Source: Roseibium salinum
GTDB lineage: Bacteria > Pseudomonadota > Alphaproteobacteria > Rhizobiales > Stappiaceae
Reading direction: 5' to 3'
Assembly: GCF_026240905.1 (NCBI RefSeq)
Contig: NZ_JAPEVI010000003.1
Location: forward strand, 806,001-870,000
DNA: 64,000 nucleotides
The translations under genes and the position numbers were made by a program. This document shows, in pieces, positions 46,792 through 55,759 of the stretch. Every line of letters begins with the position of its first letter. The stretch's first letter is position 1. The notes below the pieces were generated by a model that was not told where the DNA came from, did no database searches, and was given only the letters and a program-made list of their open reading frames with translations.

Positions 46792-47193
46792 ATGCAACGC
46801 TATTACACTATCACCCAACTCACGCAGGAATTCGACATCACCACCCGGACCTTGCGGTTTTACGAGGCGCAGGGCCTGGTTTCACCGCACCGGCGGGGGC
46901 GGCAGCGCCTTTACGCGCCCGGCGACCGCACGCGCATAAAGTTGATCCTGCGCGGCAAGCGCCTCGGTTTTTCCCTGAACGAGATCAAGGATATGATCGA
47001 AATGTATCGCAGCGCCCCGGGGGAAGCCGGCCAGCTGCGTTTGCTGCTCGACAGGATCGCCGCCCGCCGCGAAGAGCTTCTGGAAAAGCAGCGCGATATC
47101 GAACTGACCCTGCTGGAACTCGATGACGTGGAAGCCGGCGCCCGGGCGCGCATCTCGGAACTCTGCGCCGACATGCCTTCGGAGGAGGTGTGA
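46792..47193 (+). CDS. MerR-family regulator, LiuR-like
   Basis: 133 aa. N-terminal MerR helix-turn-helix: YYTITQLTQEFDITTRTLRF YEAQGLVSP, then wing residues RRGRQRLYAPGDRTRIKL. The coiled-coil dimer helix runs about 80-125 (RLLLDRIAARREELLEKQRD). There is no metal-binding cysteine set, which fits the LiuR subgroup controlling leucine/isovalerate catabolism in proteobacteria. It is followed, overlapping by one base, by a thioesterase gene and then isovaleryl-CoA dehydrogenase, supporting that role. Confidence 0.8.
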   Translation: MQRYYTITQLTQEFDITTRTLRFYEAQGLVSPHRRGRQRLYAPGDRTRIKLILRGKRLGFSLNEIKDMIEMYRSAPGEAGQLRLLLDRIAARREELLEKQRDIELTLLELDDVEAGARARISELCADMPSEEV

Positions 47194-47636
47194 TGGAGTT
47201 TGCGCCGAAGGATCCGGATTGGCAGGCCCGCGTCAGGGCGAGTTTTTCCGCCCAGAAATTCATGGCCCATCTGGGGGCGGAACTGGTGCACCTGGCACCG
47301 GGCGCGGTGGATCTGGAATTGAAACTGCGTCCTGAAGTGACCCAGCAGCACGGATTTTTCCATGCGGGCGCAACAACCTCGATCGCCGACAGCGCGGCCG
47401 GTTATGCGGCTCTCAGCCTGTTCGCTGCCGGGATCGGCGTGCTGACCAGTGAATTCAAGATCAACCTGCTCAATCCGGCAAGGCAGCAGATCTTGCTGGC
47501 GCGGGGCAGGGTCGTGAAGCCGGGCAGAACCCTGACCATTGCCAAGGCGGATGTCTACGGCCTGGACGACGGTACGCAGGTGCACGTTGCGACCGGCCTC
47601 TTCACGCTGATGGGCGTTTCCGGCGTCAGGGACTGA
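47193..47636 (+). CDS. PaaI-family hotdog thioesterase
   Basis: 147 aa. Hotdog-fold thioesterase with the PaaI/YdiI motif QHGFFHAGATTSIADSAAGY, in which the G-x-x-H-x-G-x-x-x-x-x-x-D pattern gives the active-site region, and FKINLLNPARQQ next. ATG at 47193 is used (GGAGGAGG at 47181-47188); it overlaps the MerR stop by one base. It probably hydrolyses an acyl-CoA formed in branched-chain or aromatic acid catabolism, inferred from its place between the LiuR-like regulator and isovaleryl-CoA dehydrogenase. Confidence 0.85.
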   Translation: MEFAPKDPDWQARVRASFSAQKFMAHLGAELVHLAPGAVDLELKLRPEVTQQHGFFHAGATTSIADSAAGYAALSLFAAGIGVLTSEFKINLLNPARQQILLARGRVVKPGRTLTIAKADVYGLDDGTQVHVATGLFTLMGVSGVRD

Positions 47637-47700
47637 GCCGGACGAAAGACTTGTTCGATAATGAGCGCTCCTGACGGCAGGAGCCCTGGGAGGAATTGAA

Positions 47701-48873
47701 ATGATCCGCAACGATTTTCCGAGTTTCAACTTCGACCTCGGCGAAACCGCAGACATGCTGCGCGACACGGTCCGTTCCTACAGTCAGGACCGTATCGCGC
47801 CCCTGGCGGAGAAGATCGACCGGGAGGACTGGTTTCCCCGCGAGCTCTGGCCGGAAATGGGCGAACTCGGCCTGCACGGCATCACCGTGGAAGAAGAATG
47901 GGGCGGCTCCGGTCTCGGCTATCTCGAGCACTGCATCGCCATGGAGGAGGTCAGCCGGGCCTCCGCATCCATCGGGCTCAGCTACGGCGCCCATTCGAAC
48001 CTTTGCGTCAACCAGCTTCGGCGCTGGGGGAATGACGATCAGAAAAAGCGCTACCTTGGCAAGCTGATCACGGGCGAGCATCTGGGCGCGCTGGCAATGT
48101 CGGAGACCGGCGCGGGGTCCGACGTCGTCTCCATGAAGCTGCGCGCCGACAAGAAGGGTGACCGCTACATCCTGAACGGCTCCAAGATGTGGATCACCAA
48201 CGGCCCGTCGGCCGACACCATGATCATCTATGCCAAGACCGATCCGAACGCCGGGCCCAAGGGCATCACGGCATTCCTGGTTGAAAGGGAATTTCCGGGC
48301 TTTTCCGTTGCCCAGAAGCTGGACAAGCTCGGCATGCGCGGATCGGAGACCGGCGAACTGGTGTTCCGCGACTGCGAGGTGCCGGAAGAGAACGTGCTGG
48401 GCGAGGTCGGCAAGGGCGTCACTATCCTGATGTCGGGCCTCGACTATGAACGGACGGTTCTTGCCGCCGGCGCGGTCGGCATCATGCAGGCGGCGATGGA
48501 CGTGGTCATTCCCTATATCCACGAGCGCGAACAGTTCGGCCAGCCGATCGGCACCTTCCAGCTCGTCCAGGGCAAGGTGGCGGACATGTATGTCACGATG
48601 AATGCCACCAAGTCTTACGTCTACGCGGTCGCCAGGGCCTGCGACCGGGGAGAGACCACCCGTGAAGACGCGGCCGGTGCCATACTTTATGCCGCCGAAA
48701 ACGCCACCAAGATCGCGCTCGATGCCATTCAGTTGCTTGGCGGCAACGGTTACATCAACGAATACCCGACCGGCCGTCTGCTGCGCGACGCCAAGCTTTA
48801 CGAGATCGGCGCCGGAACCTCGGAAATCCGGCGCATGCTGATCGGCCGGGAAATTTTCGGCAAGACCACCTGA
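47701..48873 (+). CDS. ivd: Isovaleryl-CoA dehydrogenase
   Basis: FAD acyl-CoA dehydrogenase of leucine degradation, isovaleryl-CoA to 3-methylcrotonyl-CoA. 390 aa with [38 protein letters not shown] and [20 protein letters not shown]. The catalytic base sits at Glu250 ([19 protein letters not shown]), the helix-G position typical of isovaleryl-CoA dehydrogenase rather than the C-terminal Glu used by short/medium-chain enzymes. The other leu-catabolism genes (mcc, hmgL) are not in the window. Confidence 0.9.
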   Translation: MIRNDFPSFNFDLGETADMLRDTVRSYSQDRIAPLAEKIDREDWFPRELWPEMGELGLHGITVEEEWGGSGLGYLEHCIAMEEVSRASASIGLSYGAHSNLCVNQLRRWGNDDQKKRYLGKLITGEHLGALAMSETGAGSDVVSMKLRADKKGDRYILNGSKMWITNGPSADTMIIYAKTDPNAGPKGITAFLVEREFPGFSVAQKLDKLGMRGSETGELVFRDCEVPEENVLGEVGKGVTILMSGLDYERTVLAAGAVGIMQAAMDVVIPYIHEREQFGQPIGTFQLVQGKVADMYVTMNATKSYVYAVARACDRGETTREDAAGAILYAAENATKIALDAIQLLGGNGYINEYPTGRLLRDAKLYEIGAGTSEIRRMLIGREIFGKTT

Positions 48874-48887
48874 CAGGTGAGGGTGAG

Positions 48888-49271
48888 ATGAAGCAAACGA
48901 AGCTGCCGGAGCATCCGGACGCGAAATCTCCGGCAGGCGCCGATATTCGGTTCGTCATGGATGGTCCGACGGGCAACATGATCCATTCGACCGTGCCGCC
49001 GGGCCAGATCAACCGGGCAACCCGGCACAAGTCGGTCAGTGAAATCTGGCACGTTCTTGAAGGCCACGGGCAGATATGGCGCCGCGGCGGAGCGGAGGAA
49101 GGCACTGTCGACCTGGAGCCGGGCGTTTCCATCGACATTCCGGCCGGCACGGCATTTCAATACCGCAATACGGGCATGGTTCCGCTGAAATTCATCTGCA
49201 TCGCAATGCCGCCTTGGCCGGGAGAGGGCGAGGCGGAATTTGTCGAGGGGATCTGGGCCGCGACGGTGTGA
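48888..49271 (+). CDS. Cupin-domain protein
   Basis: 127 aa, single cupin barrel. Motif 1 resembles RHKSVSEIWHVLEGHGQIWR (first ligands His/Glu), motif 2 DIPAGTAFQYRNTG, where the usual His is replaced by a Gln/Tyr, so metal binding is uncertain. GGTGAGGG lies before the ATG, 14 bases after ivd, so it may be co-transcribed with the leucine genes. Function is unknown. Confidence 0.78.
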   Translation: MKQTKLPEHPDAKSPAGADIRFVMDGPTGNMIHSTVPPGQINRATRHKSVSEIWHVLEGHGQIWRRGGAEEGTVDLEPGVSIDIPAGTAFQYRNTGMVPLKFICIAMPPWPGEGEAEFVEGIWAATV

Positions 49272-49391
49272 GCAGTCGCGGAGACGCCGCTCTTGAGCCA
49301 AGGTCCGTTCCCCTGTTTTGAAAGCACTGTTGGCGGGGCCGGCGTCATCTGCTTAGATCCGCAGAAACATGTCTTCCCAAAGGTGGTGCAG

Positions 49392-50360
49392 ATGCCGGAC
49401 TCCTTCTTCCATCCCGTATCAGGCTTCGAGCTTCCCCGCTTTGCCGGCGTGCCGACCTTCATGCGTCTGCCGCTCGTGGACCTCGACAATCCGCGGATAA
49501 GGGACGTCCGAATCGGCATCATCGGAGCGCCCTGGGATGGCGGGACGACCAACCGGCCGGGGCCTCGGCACGGGCCGCGCCAGCTCCGGGACCTTTCGAC
49601 GATGATCCGCGCGCAGAACGGGGCGACCGGCGTCCGGCCGTTTGAGCTGGTCAATTGTGCGGATCTGGGCGATGTCGGTCCGAATCCGGCCAGCGTCGAC
49701 GACAGCCTCAAGCGGATGACGGCTTTCTACGATCGGGTGGTGGCCGCCGGTATCATGCCGCTGACGGCCGGTGGCGATCATCTGTGTTCACTGCCGATCC
49801 TGCGGTCCCTGGCAAAGGACGGGTCCGTGGGAATGATCCATTTCGACAGCCACACGGACCTCTACAAGAGCTATTTCGGTGGCATGCAATACACGCACGG
49901 AACGCCATTCCGCAGGGCGGTGGAGGAAGGGCTTCTGGATCCCAAGCGCGTGATCCAGATCGGCATACGCGGCACCGCCTACGACAATGAAGACCGCGAG
50001 TTTGCCGACAGCGCCGGCGTGAGGGTGGTGCCGATCGAGGAGTTCCATGCCAGAGGCCCGGAGGACGTGATGGCGGAAGCCAGGGACATCGTCGGGGAGC
50101 GGGAGACCTATGTTTCCTATGATATCGACTTTGTCGATCCGGCCTTTGCTCCGGGAACGGGAACGCCGGAAGTCGGCGGACCGAATTCGTTCCAGGCCCT
50201 GCAGGTCGCACGGCTCCTGGACGGAGTGAACATCATCGGCGCGGATCTTGTGGAAGTCTCGCCGCCGTTCGACCCGAGCGGGGCAACCGCGTTTCTCGGC
50301 GTCTCCGTCATGTTTGAAATGCTGTGCAACATGGCGCTCTCCGTCGCCGACCGGCACTGA
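49392..50360 (+). CDS. Ureohydrolase of the agmatinase family
   Basis: 322 aa. Mn2+-dependent arginase/agmatinase fold that cleaves a guanidino compound to urea and an amine. ATG at 49392 (MPDSFFHPVSGFELPRFAG) matches family starts; the upstream in-frame GTG/ATG region is not conserved. Metal-ligand motifs are LTAGGDHLCSLP, MIHFDSHTDLY (DSHTD where DAHTD is usual), and SYDIDFVDPAFAPGTGTPEV. The specific substrate (agmatine, guanidinobutyrate or guanidinopropionate) is not decidable. Apparently monocistronic. Confidence 0.85.
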   Translation: MPDSFFHPVSGFELPRFAGVPTFMRLPLVDLDNPRIRDVRIGIIGAPWDGGTTNRPGPRHGPRQLRDLSTMIRAQNGATGVRPFELVNCADLGDVGPNPASVDDSLKRMTAFYDRVVAAGIMPLTAGGDHLCSLPILRSLAKDGSVGMIHFDSHTDLYKSYFGGMQYTHGTPFRRAVEEGLLDPKRVIQIGIRGTAYDNEDREFADSAGVRVVPIEEFHARGPEDVMAEARDIVGERETYVSYDIDFVDPAFAPGTGTPEVGGPNSFQALQVARLLDGVNIIGADLVEVSPPFDPSGATAFLGVSVMFEMLCNMALSVADRH

Positions 50361-50713
50361 TCACTTTCCCCTGATCGTCTTGCCCGCGCAGTAGCGGTTC
50401 CGCCGGGGCCGGCCATGTGCCGCGACGGGTGTTCCTCGTGGAGCAGACCACCTGCGTGAACGCCTCGCGCATGGGGCCGGACCCAAGGCCATGTCCTCAG
50501 TCGCATCATGCCCTGGAGACAGGAAATCCACCGGCGCGCGACCGAGTATGTTGACGGCATACCAACCAGTCGGTATGTTTGCTGTGGGTGAGGGGCCGAT
50601 GACCTCCTTCACGTGAGGGCCGGGAGCGAGCCGACGATTGCTGCGGACGGCGCCGGTCACCTGAAATACAGTTTCGAACTCCTGCAAAGGGGTCGCCAGC
50701 AAGGGAGAAGACA
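50361..50713. promoter_or_regulatory. Intergenic region with TetR-type palindrome
   Basis: 353 bases with no credible gene. At 50559-50576 lies ATACC-AACCAGTC-GGTAT, an imperfect dyad of the kind bound by TetR-family repressors. It is about 140 bases upstream of the AHSA1-VOC gene. No TetR gene is adjacent; one may act in trans or have been lost. Confidence 0.45.
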
Positions 50714-51682
50714 ATGAGTGACTTTGAAATCCGCAAAGACGGGCTGACGCTTGAAATCACCCGCAAGATCGCAGCTCCCCGTCATGTCGTCTGGCGCTGC
50801 TGGACGGATACGGACCTGTTGAAGCAATGGTTCTGCCCGAAACCCTGGGCGGTTGCCGAAGCTGATTTCGACGTGCGTCCGGGTGGCCGCATGAACAGTG
50901 TTTTTGCCGGCCCGGAAGGCGAGCGTTTTGACAACGTTGGAATGTTCCTGGAGGTCGTGGACGGCAAACGCCTGACCTTTACCGACGCCTTTGCGGAAGA
51001 TTTCGTTCCGCGGGAAAATGCCTTCATGACTGGTTACGTCGAGCTCTCGGACCTGCCGGATGGCGGCACGCGCCTCGTCTGGGGCGCCCGCCACGCAACG
51101 GAAGCCACCCGCGACAAGCATCTGGAAATGGGGTTCGAGGAAGGCTGGAAGGCCGCATCGGCGCAGCTTGCCGAACTGGCCCGCTCTACAGCTGCGAAAG
51201 AGGGCGCCTCGGCCAGCTCGATCGACTTCAGCGCGAAAGCGCGGACCTGCCTGTTTTTCAAGGAAAAGGGAGAGGAGGCGGCCGAGTTCTATGTGTCGCT
51301 GCTTCCCGACAGCGAGATCGAGACGGTCTATCGTCCGGATCCCAACGGCCCCGTGCTGATTGTGGAGTTTACAATCTGTGGTTCTCCCTACATGATCCTG
51401 AACGGCAATCCAGACGTGCAGTCGAGCCATCTCACCTCGATCTCCATACTGACGGAGGATCAAGCGGAGACCGATCGGCTTTGGCAGGCGCTGACGGCCG
51501 ACGGCGGTGAGGAAGGACCGTGCGGCTGGCTGACGGACCGGTTCGGAATCAGCTGGCAGATCGTCCCCAAGGCACTGCCGAGGCTGATGCATTCCGGCAA
51601 TCCTGCCGTCGCAGCCCGGGTTTCCGCTGCTCTGATGCAGATGAAGAAGATCAATATTGCTGACCTTGAAGCCGCCGCGTGA
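50714..51682 (+). CDS. AHSA1/SRPBCC-VOC two-domain fusion protein
   Basis: 322 aa joining two families. Residues about 10-160 are an AHSA1-type SRPBCC lipid-binding fold (TRKIAAPRHVVWRCWTDTDL, FCPKPWAVAEADFDVRPGGR, GFEEGWKAASAQLAELA). After a short Ala/Ser linker, residues about 175-300 are a PhnB-like VOC domain (KARTCLFFKEKGEEAAEFYV, DRLWQALTADGGEEGPCGWL, TDRFGISWQIVPKAL). Both families are usually separate neighbouring genes. AGGGAGA precedes the ATG. It is followed 23 bases later by a DUF1428 gene. Ligand unknown. Confidence 0.85.
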   Translation: MSDFEIRKDGLTLEITRKIAAPRHVVWRCWTDTDLLKQWFCPKPWAVAEADFDVRPGGRMNSVFAGPEGERFDNVGMFLEVVDGKRLTFTDAFAEDFVPRENAFMTGYVELSDLPDGGTRLVWGARHATEATRDKHLEMGFEEGWKAASAQLAELARSTAAKEGASASSIDFSAKARTCLFFKEKGEEAAEFYVSLLPDSEIETVYRPDPNGPVLIVEFTICGSPYMILNGNPDVQSSHLTSISILTEDQAETDRLWQALTADGGEEGPCGWLTDRFGISWQIVPKALPRLMHSGNPAVAARVSAALMQMKKINIADLEAAA

Positions 51683-51705
51683 CGACGGACCCAATGGAGA
51701 AAAAC

Positions 51706-52059
51706 ATGGCGTATGTAGACGGATTTGTAGCCGCCGTGCCGACCGACAATAAGGACGAGTACCTGAAATTCGCAAAGATGACCGTGCCGATCTTCAAGAG
51801 GCACGGTGCCCTGAAGGTGGTCGAAACCTGGGGCGACGATGTGCCGGACGGGGAGGTGACGTCCTTCCCGATGGCGGTCAAACGCGAGCCCAACGAAACC
51901 GTTGTCTTTTCATGGATCGTCTGGCCCTCCAAGGAGGTACGCAACGAAGGGATGAAAAAGGTGATGGAAGATCCGGATATGCCGGGTGACGTCAGCAGCA
52001 TGCCTTTCGACGGCAAGCGCCTTATCTATGGCGGATTTGAAATGCTGCTCGACGAGTGA
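51706..52059 (+). CDS. DUF1428 family protein
   Basis: 117 aa from ATG 51706 (MAYVDGFVAAVPTDNKDEYL), the family start. Other DUF1428 blocks are FKRHGALKVVETWGDDVPDG, TVVFSWIVWPSKEVRNEGMK and MPFDGKRLIYGGFEMLL. The fold is a dimeric alpha-beta barrel; function unknown. Co-directional with the AHSA1-VOC fusion, a pairing seen widely with SRPBCC/VOC genes, so one transcript is likely. Confidence 0.9.
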   Translation: MAYVDGFVAAVPTDNKDEYLKFAKMTVPIFKRHGALKVVETWGDDVPDGEVTSFPMAVKREPNETVVFSWIVWPSKEVRNEGMKKVMEDPDMPGDVSSMPFDGKRLIYGGFEMLLDE

Positions 52060-52087
52060 GTCATGCGGGCTCGAGCCCTCGGCCGAT

Positions 52088-52120
52088 AGCGGGAGCCGGT
52101 CCACGTGACCGGCTCCCGCT
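52088..52120. other. 13-bp perfect hairpin after DUF1428 gene
   Basis: Arms AGCGGGAGCCGGT/ACCGGCTCCCGCT with a 7-base loop. CCGTTG follows rather than a T run, so it is not a classical terminator, though it may end or stabilise the upstream transcript. Confidence 0.6.
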
Positions 52121-52215
52121 CCGTTGAAAGGCACTGGCCGATTGCGCTTACCCGCCGCGGGACGGGATTGCCGCCGGTTTTGTTCCATGCTCTTCTGCGT
52201 GCGGGAGATGAGCCG

Positions 52216-52810
52216 ATGACCGCCAGTGCCGATGCCCTTCAAATCCATCCGCTGACATCAGAGCGTTGGAAAGACCTGGTCGACCTTTTCGGTCCCGAGC
52301 GAGGCGCCAGTTCGGGCTGCTGGTGCATGTGGCCGTTCATGCGCGGCAAGGACTGGAAGGCCCTGAGCCGTGAGGAACGGCGGGACGCGTTCGAAACCAA
52401 GGTGACCCATGGTCCCGCACCCGGACTTCTGGCCTATCGCGACGGTATGGCTGTCGGCTGGGTGGCGCTGGGGCCGCGTGAACAATATCTGCGCTTTCAG
52501 CTGGGCAAGACGTCGAAACCTCTCGATACGGATACCGGCGAGTTGATCCGGGCGACCCATGCCATCACCTGTTTCTACATGCGCAGCGGCTATCGCAAGT
52601 CCGGCCTGATGTGCCGGCTGCTTGAAGCGGCTATCGAACATGCCGCGTCGCAAGGGGCGCGGATCCTGGATGCCTGTCCGATCGAGACCGATAAACCCTT
52701 GCAGTGGGGCGAAGGATCTCGTAGGCTTTGCACCTGTATTCCGGCGCAACGGCTTTGAGGAAATCGCCCGGCGCAGCCCGCGCCGACCCCTGATGCGCCG
52801 GGTATTGTAA
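52216..52810 (+). pseudogene. GNAT-family acetyltransferase, frameshifted
   Basis: ATG at 52216 starts MTASADALQIHPLTSERWKD. The GNAT part includes GCWCMWPFMRG, RDGMAVGWVALGPREQYLRF and the acetyl-CoA loop region FYMRSGYRKSGLMCRLLEAA. After PLQWGEG (about 52716) the frame turns to SRRLCTCIP and stops. The usual family end, VGFAPVFRRNGFEEIARRSP RRPLMRRVL, is found in the next frame to 52810. Removing one base near 52712-52722 joins them, giving about 197 aa. Acceptor substrate unknown. Confidence 0.8.
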
Positions 52811-52825
52811 CGGAACGAGGAACGG

Positions 52826-53230
52826 ATGCGCGGCGAGACCGATCTGGCGACATTGATTTCCAATATGCGGCCGATGCTGGATCCGCAGCCTTATGTCTTT
52901 TGCACCTTTGCCTCCAAGACCGTGCAGGAACTTGCAGACTATGATCCGATCGGACTTTTCGCGGAAACAGAAGGCCTGACCGCCATTCTCGGGGTCGAGC
53001 GGGCCCGAGAACTCGGTCTTGCGGAAGCCGAATGGTTCCGGCGGATCACGCTTGCCGTGCACTCCTCGCTCAATGCCGTGGGCCTGACGGCTGCGATTTC
53101 GGCCGCCCTCTCCGACCATGGCATTTCAGCCAATGTAGTTGCCGCCTTTTTTCACGATCACGTCTTTGTTCCGGAAGAACGGGCCGAGGAAGCACTGCAA
53201 GTGCTGCGATCCCTGACACAATCGGCATGA
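52826..53230 (+). CDS. ACT-domain protein (DUF2241-like)
   Basis: 134 aa. N-terminal DUF2241-type segment: ETDLATLISNMRPMLDPQPY VFCTF, then GLTAILGVERARELGL. The second half is an ACT fold (WFRRITLAVHSSLNAVGLTA to FFHDHVFVPEERAEEALQVL). ACT domains usually bind amino acids; here no catalytic domain is attached, so it is probably a regulatory binding protein. It starts 15 bases after the restored GNAT end, suggesting co-transcription. Confidence 0.85.
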   Translation: MRGETDLATLISNMRPMLDPQPYVFCTFASKTVQELADYDPIGLFAETEGLTAILGVERARELGLAEAEWFRRITLAVHSSLNAVGLTAAISAALSDHGISANVVAAFFHDHVFVPEERAEEALQVLRSLTQSA

Positions 53231-53339
53231 TCATGTGACAATTGCATCACTCAGGCTAACCTGCATTTGTGAATTCTGCCGATTGTCCTTGCAATTAACG
53301 GTTTGGCTTCCCATTCCTAAGCTATTCAAGGAAGAGACC

Positions 53340-54176
53340 ATGCAACGGGTGAAACGCCGTCTCGCGGCTGTCATGTGCGCGGATGTGGCACATTATTCAA
53401 AGCTCATGGAGCGCGACGAAGACGGCACACTGAACCGGCTCAAAGCCTACCGTGACGTGATGTCTTCGCTGACGGAGCGGCACAACGGGCGCATCGTGAA
53501 CACTTGGGGCGATGCGGTCATCATCGAGTTTTCATCCGTCATCGAAGCTGTCCAATGTGCCGTCGACATCCAGAACGAACTGTCGCTGCGCAACGCGGAG
53601 GTGCCGGATGCCACGCGCATGGAATTCCGCATCGGCATCAATCTCGGTGACATCATGGTGGAGGGGGACGACATCTACGGCGACGGCGTAAACGTCGCCG
53701 CGCGACTGCAGGAACTCGCCCCGAAAGGCGGGATCATGTTGTCCCAATCCGTCTATGACCAGGTCAGGACAAAAATGGCGCTCGGCTTCGATCCGCAGGG
53801 GCTCCGCCAGGTGAAGAATGTCACGGACCCGGTCGAAACCTATTCGGTCCGGCTGGGCGGGCGAAATGACCCGCAGGAACCGTCCGGACATTCAAGCGGG
53901 GCGGAAACGGCCGCCCCTCATCAGGAACATGCAGCCGAGGACTCCAGATGGGAGAAGGACACCCAGGCAGTTGCAAACGGCTTCGAGCAGGTGAGGCGGT
54001 GGTTGAGAGCGCAGCCCAGGCGCATCCGCGGCTGCGTTCTCATGATCGCTTTCTTCTTCGTCCTGAACCTGCTGACGTCGGGCCTTTCCGTCTTGTGGTT
54101 CGTCTGGCCGTCCCTGCCGTTTGCGATGCTGCTGCTGTGGCATGCGGTTACTGGCAACCGGGAAAAGCCCCTTTAG
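53340..54176 (+). CDS. Class III adenylate cyclase with C-terminal two-helix membrane domain
   Basis: 278 aa from ATG 53340 with AAGGAAGAG upstream; an earlier frame start adds a non-conserved stretch. The cyclase domain (about 5-170) begins RRLAAVMCADVAHYSKLMER (first metal Asp), then NTWGDAVIIEFSS (second) and IGINLGDIMVEGDDIYGDGV NVAARL with the transition-state Asn-Arg region. A low-complexity acidic linker follows, then a pair of membrane helices (about 225-270) with a loop, resembling the 2TM domain. The enzyme would be tethered C-terminally, unlike typical N-terminal sensor cyclases. Confidence 0.85.
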   Translation: MQRVKRRLAAVMCADVAHYSKLMERDEDGTLNRLKAYRDVMSSLTERHNGRIVNTWGDAVIIEFSSVIEAVQCAVDIQNELSLRNAEVPDATRMEFRIGINLGDIMVEGDDIYGDGVNVAARLQELAPKGGIMLSQSVYDQVRTKMALGFDPQGLRQVKNVTDPVETYSVRLGGRNDPQEPSGHSSGAETAAPHQEHAAEDSRWEKDTQAVANGFEQVRRWLRAQPRRIRGCVLMIAFFFVLNLLTSGLSVLWFVWPSLPFAMLLLWHAVTGNREKPL

Positions 54177-54384
54177 ACGGCAAGGCCGTTTCAATTGAAT
54201 TCACAGGACCCGGTCCTGATACCAGTCTGATAACTCTTTTCACGCTATTGAGGGTTTCATCATTTGCGAGCGCTCGCTACATCGCTTACACATGGACCCA
54301 ACGCCGGGGCAGCGGAGTCTTCCGTTCGCCCGTTGAAAATGCCGGAACCGCCGGCCCAACAGCCAAGGGAGCTTTATCCTGCGC

Positions 54385-55002
54385 ATGAAAAATTATTCGA
54401 CCACGGTGCCCGTACGCCTCGATGAGGAAGAGGACGAGGAAAAGACCAAGACGCAACCGTCGATCCAGGTCGACAAGCATCTGTTCGAAGCGCGCACAGT
54501 TCTGATCACCGGCCCGGTGAGCCAGGAGTTGGCACGCGACGTTTGTGCCCGCCTTCTGGCTCTGGCGCAGGTCTCGAACGATCCGATCACCGTCATCGTG
54601 TCCTCTCCGGGTGGGCATGTTGAATCCGGCGACATGATCCATGACGCCATCAAGTTCATTTCGCCGGAAGTGCGGATACTGGGCATGGGCTGGGTCGCCA
54701 GCGCCGGTGCACTGATCTACGTTTCCGTACCGAAGGAGCAGCGCTTCTGCACCCCGAACACCCGCTTCCTGCTGCACCAGCCGTCCGGCGGGGCAGGCGG
54801 CATGGCGACGGATATCGAGATCCAGGCCAGGGAAATCATCAAGATGCGCGACCGTTTGAACCGGATCTTTTCGGAGGCGACCGGTCAGCCGATCGAGCGC
54901 ATTGCCAAGGATACCGACCGCGACTACTGGATGAGCCCGTCTGAAGGCATCGAATACGGTCTAGTCGGCAAGGTCGTCACCAGTGTGAGTGAACTGGGCT
55001 GA
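54385..55002 (+). CDS. ClpP-like serine protease (non-housekeeping paralogue)
   Basis: 205 aa, S14 family. A charged N-terminal extension [14 protein letters not shown] precedes the ClpP fold. The triad is complete: Ser106 ([13 protein letters not shown]), His131 ([12 protein letters not shown]) and Asp180 ([19 protein letters not shown]). It differs from housekeeping ClpP, where Ser sits in GQAASMGA; alphaproteobacteria often carry such second ClpP-like genes, sometimes without a Clp ATPase partner. No clpX/clpA is adjacent. A strong terminator follows. Confidence 0.88.
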   Translation: MKNYSTTVPVRLDEEEDEEKTKTQPSIQVDKHLFEARTVLITGPVSQELARDVCARLLALAQVSNDPITVIVSSPGGHVESGDMIHDAIKFISPEVRILGMGWVASAGALIYVSVPKEQRFCTPNTRFLLHQPSGGAGGMATDIEIQAREIIKMRDRLNRIFSEATGQPIERIAKDTDRDYWMSPSEGIEYGLVGKVVTSVSELG

Positions 55003-55050
55003 CGTCACCCGCGCTCAACTAAATTGATCGAAGCCGTATCGACGGAATCG

Positions 55051-55083
55051 AAACGCCGGAGGAAATTCCCTCCGGCGTTTTTG
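55051..55083 (+). terminator. Terminator after the ClpP-like gene
   Basis: 12-bp perfect stem (AAACGCCGGAGG/CCTCCGGCGTTT) with a 6-base loop and TT following; the A run on the other side makes it bidirectional, so it may also end the converging globin-like gene. Confidence 0.88.
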
Positions 55084-55102
55084 TTCGCTTGCCGCGGGGC
55101 GG

Positions 55103-55507
55103 CTATGCGCTCAGCACGTCCTGTTCGACCGAATAGACCAGCACAGGAGCGATTGGTTTCGGGTTGAGCACCCGCGGGCGGAGCTGTTCCATCAGATCGC
55201 GCAGTTCAGTCTCGTCGCGTTGGGCCGCGCGCCCGTCGAAAAGCACGGCGACCAGGTGATCGACGAAGCGTTGGTAGGTGTCCGCACTGGAACACAGCGG
55301 CGACAGCAGCCTGGAAACCGGCTCACCGTCATAGAACGGAGCCCCGCCGCACAGAAAGATCAGGAATTCGCTCAGGTCGTCGGAACGGGCGAATCCGTGG
55401 CGGAGCCGGCCGAGATCGAAACAAGGATCCTCCTCCAGACGCGCCTGCAGACGAGGCATGGCCTGCATGATCGTCTTGCGCCCGCCAAGTTTCATGTAAA
55501 GTGTCAT
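55103..55507 (-). CDS. Truncated-globin-like protein lacking the proximal histidine
   Basis: 134 aa. The layout is that of a group I truncated haemoglobin: MTLYMKLGGRKTIMQAMPRL (helix A/B), RLEEDPCFDLGRLRHGF, then CGGAPFYDGEPV (the GGxxxYxG hinge). Aligned after the hinge, the proximal His expected seven residues on is a Leu (SRLLSPLCSS). The protein may therefore not bind haem and could have another sensing or partner role, as in some globin-like regulators. It converges with the ClpP-like gene across a shared terminator. Confidence 0.6.
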   Translation of the reverse strand: MTLYMKLGGRKTIMQAMPRLQARLEEDPCFDLGRLRHGFARSDDLSEFLIFLCGGAPFYDGEPVSRLLSPLCSSADTYQRFVDHLVAVLFDGRAAQRDETELRDLMEQLRPRVLNPKPIAPVLVYSVEQDVLSA

Positions 55508-55759
55508 CTGGCTATCCTAGATTTCCGTGGAAACGCCCATACAACGTGACGCAGTCCGGCCGCGGGGCCTGTGACGTCGATCACGATTATTGCATTTGTA
55601 AAACTGGCAATGGTAATCCTCAGGCCGAACAACCTGCCTTCCACGTTCGGCGGCGAGTCGGGTGCGCAGCAGAACGCATGCTACGTACGCCAAGCATTTT
55701 ACAGGACGATAACAGCAGTTCGCAGCGCCGGAACACGTAGCGGTTTAATCTGATCGCAA

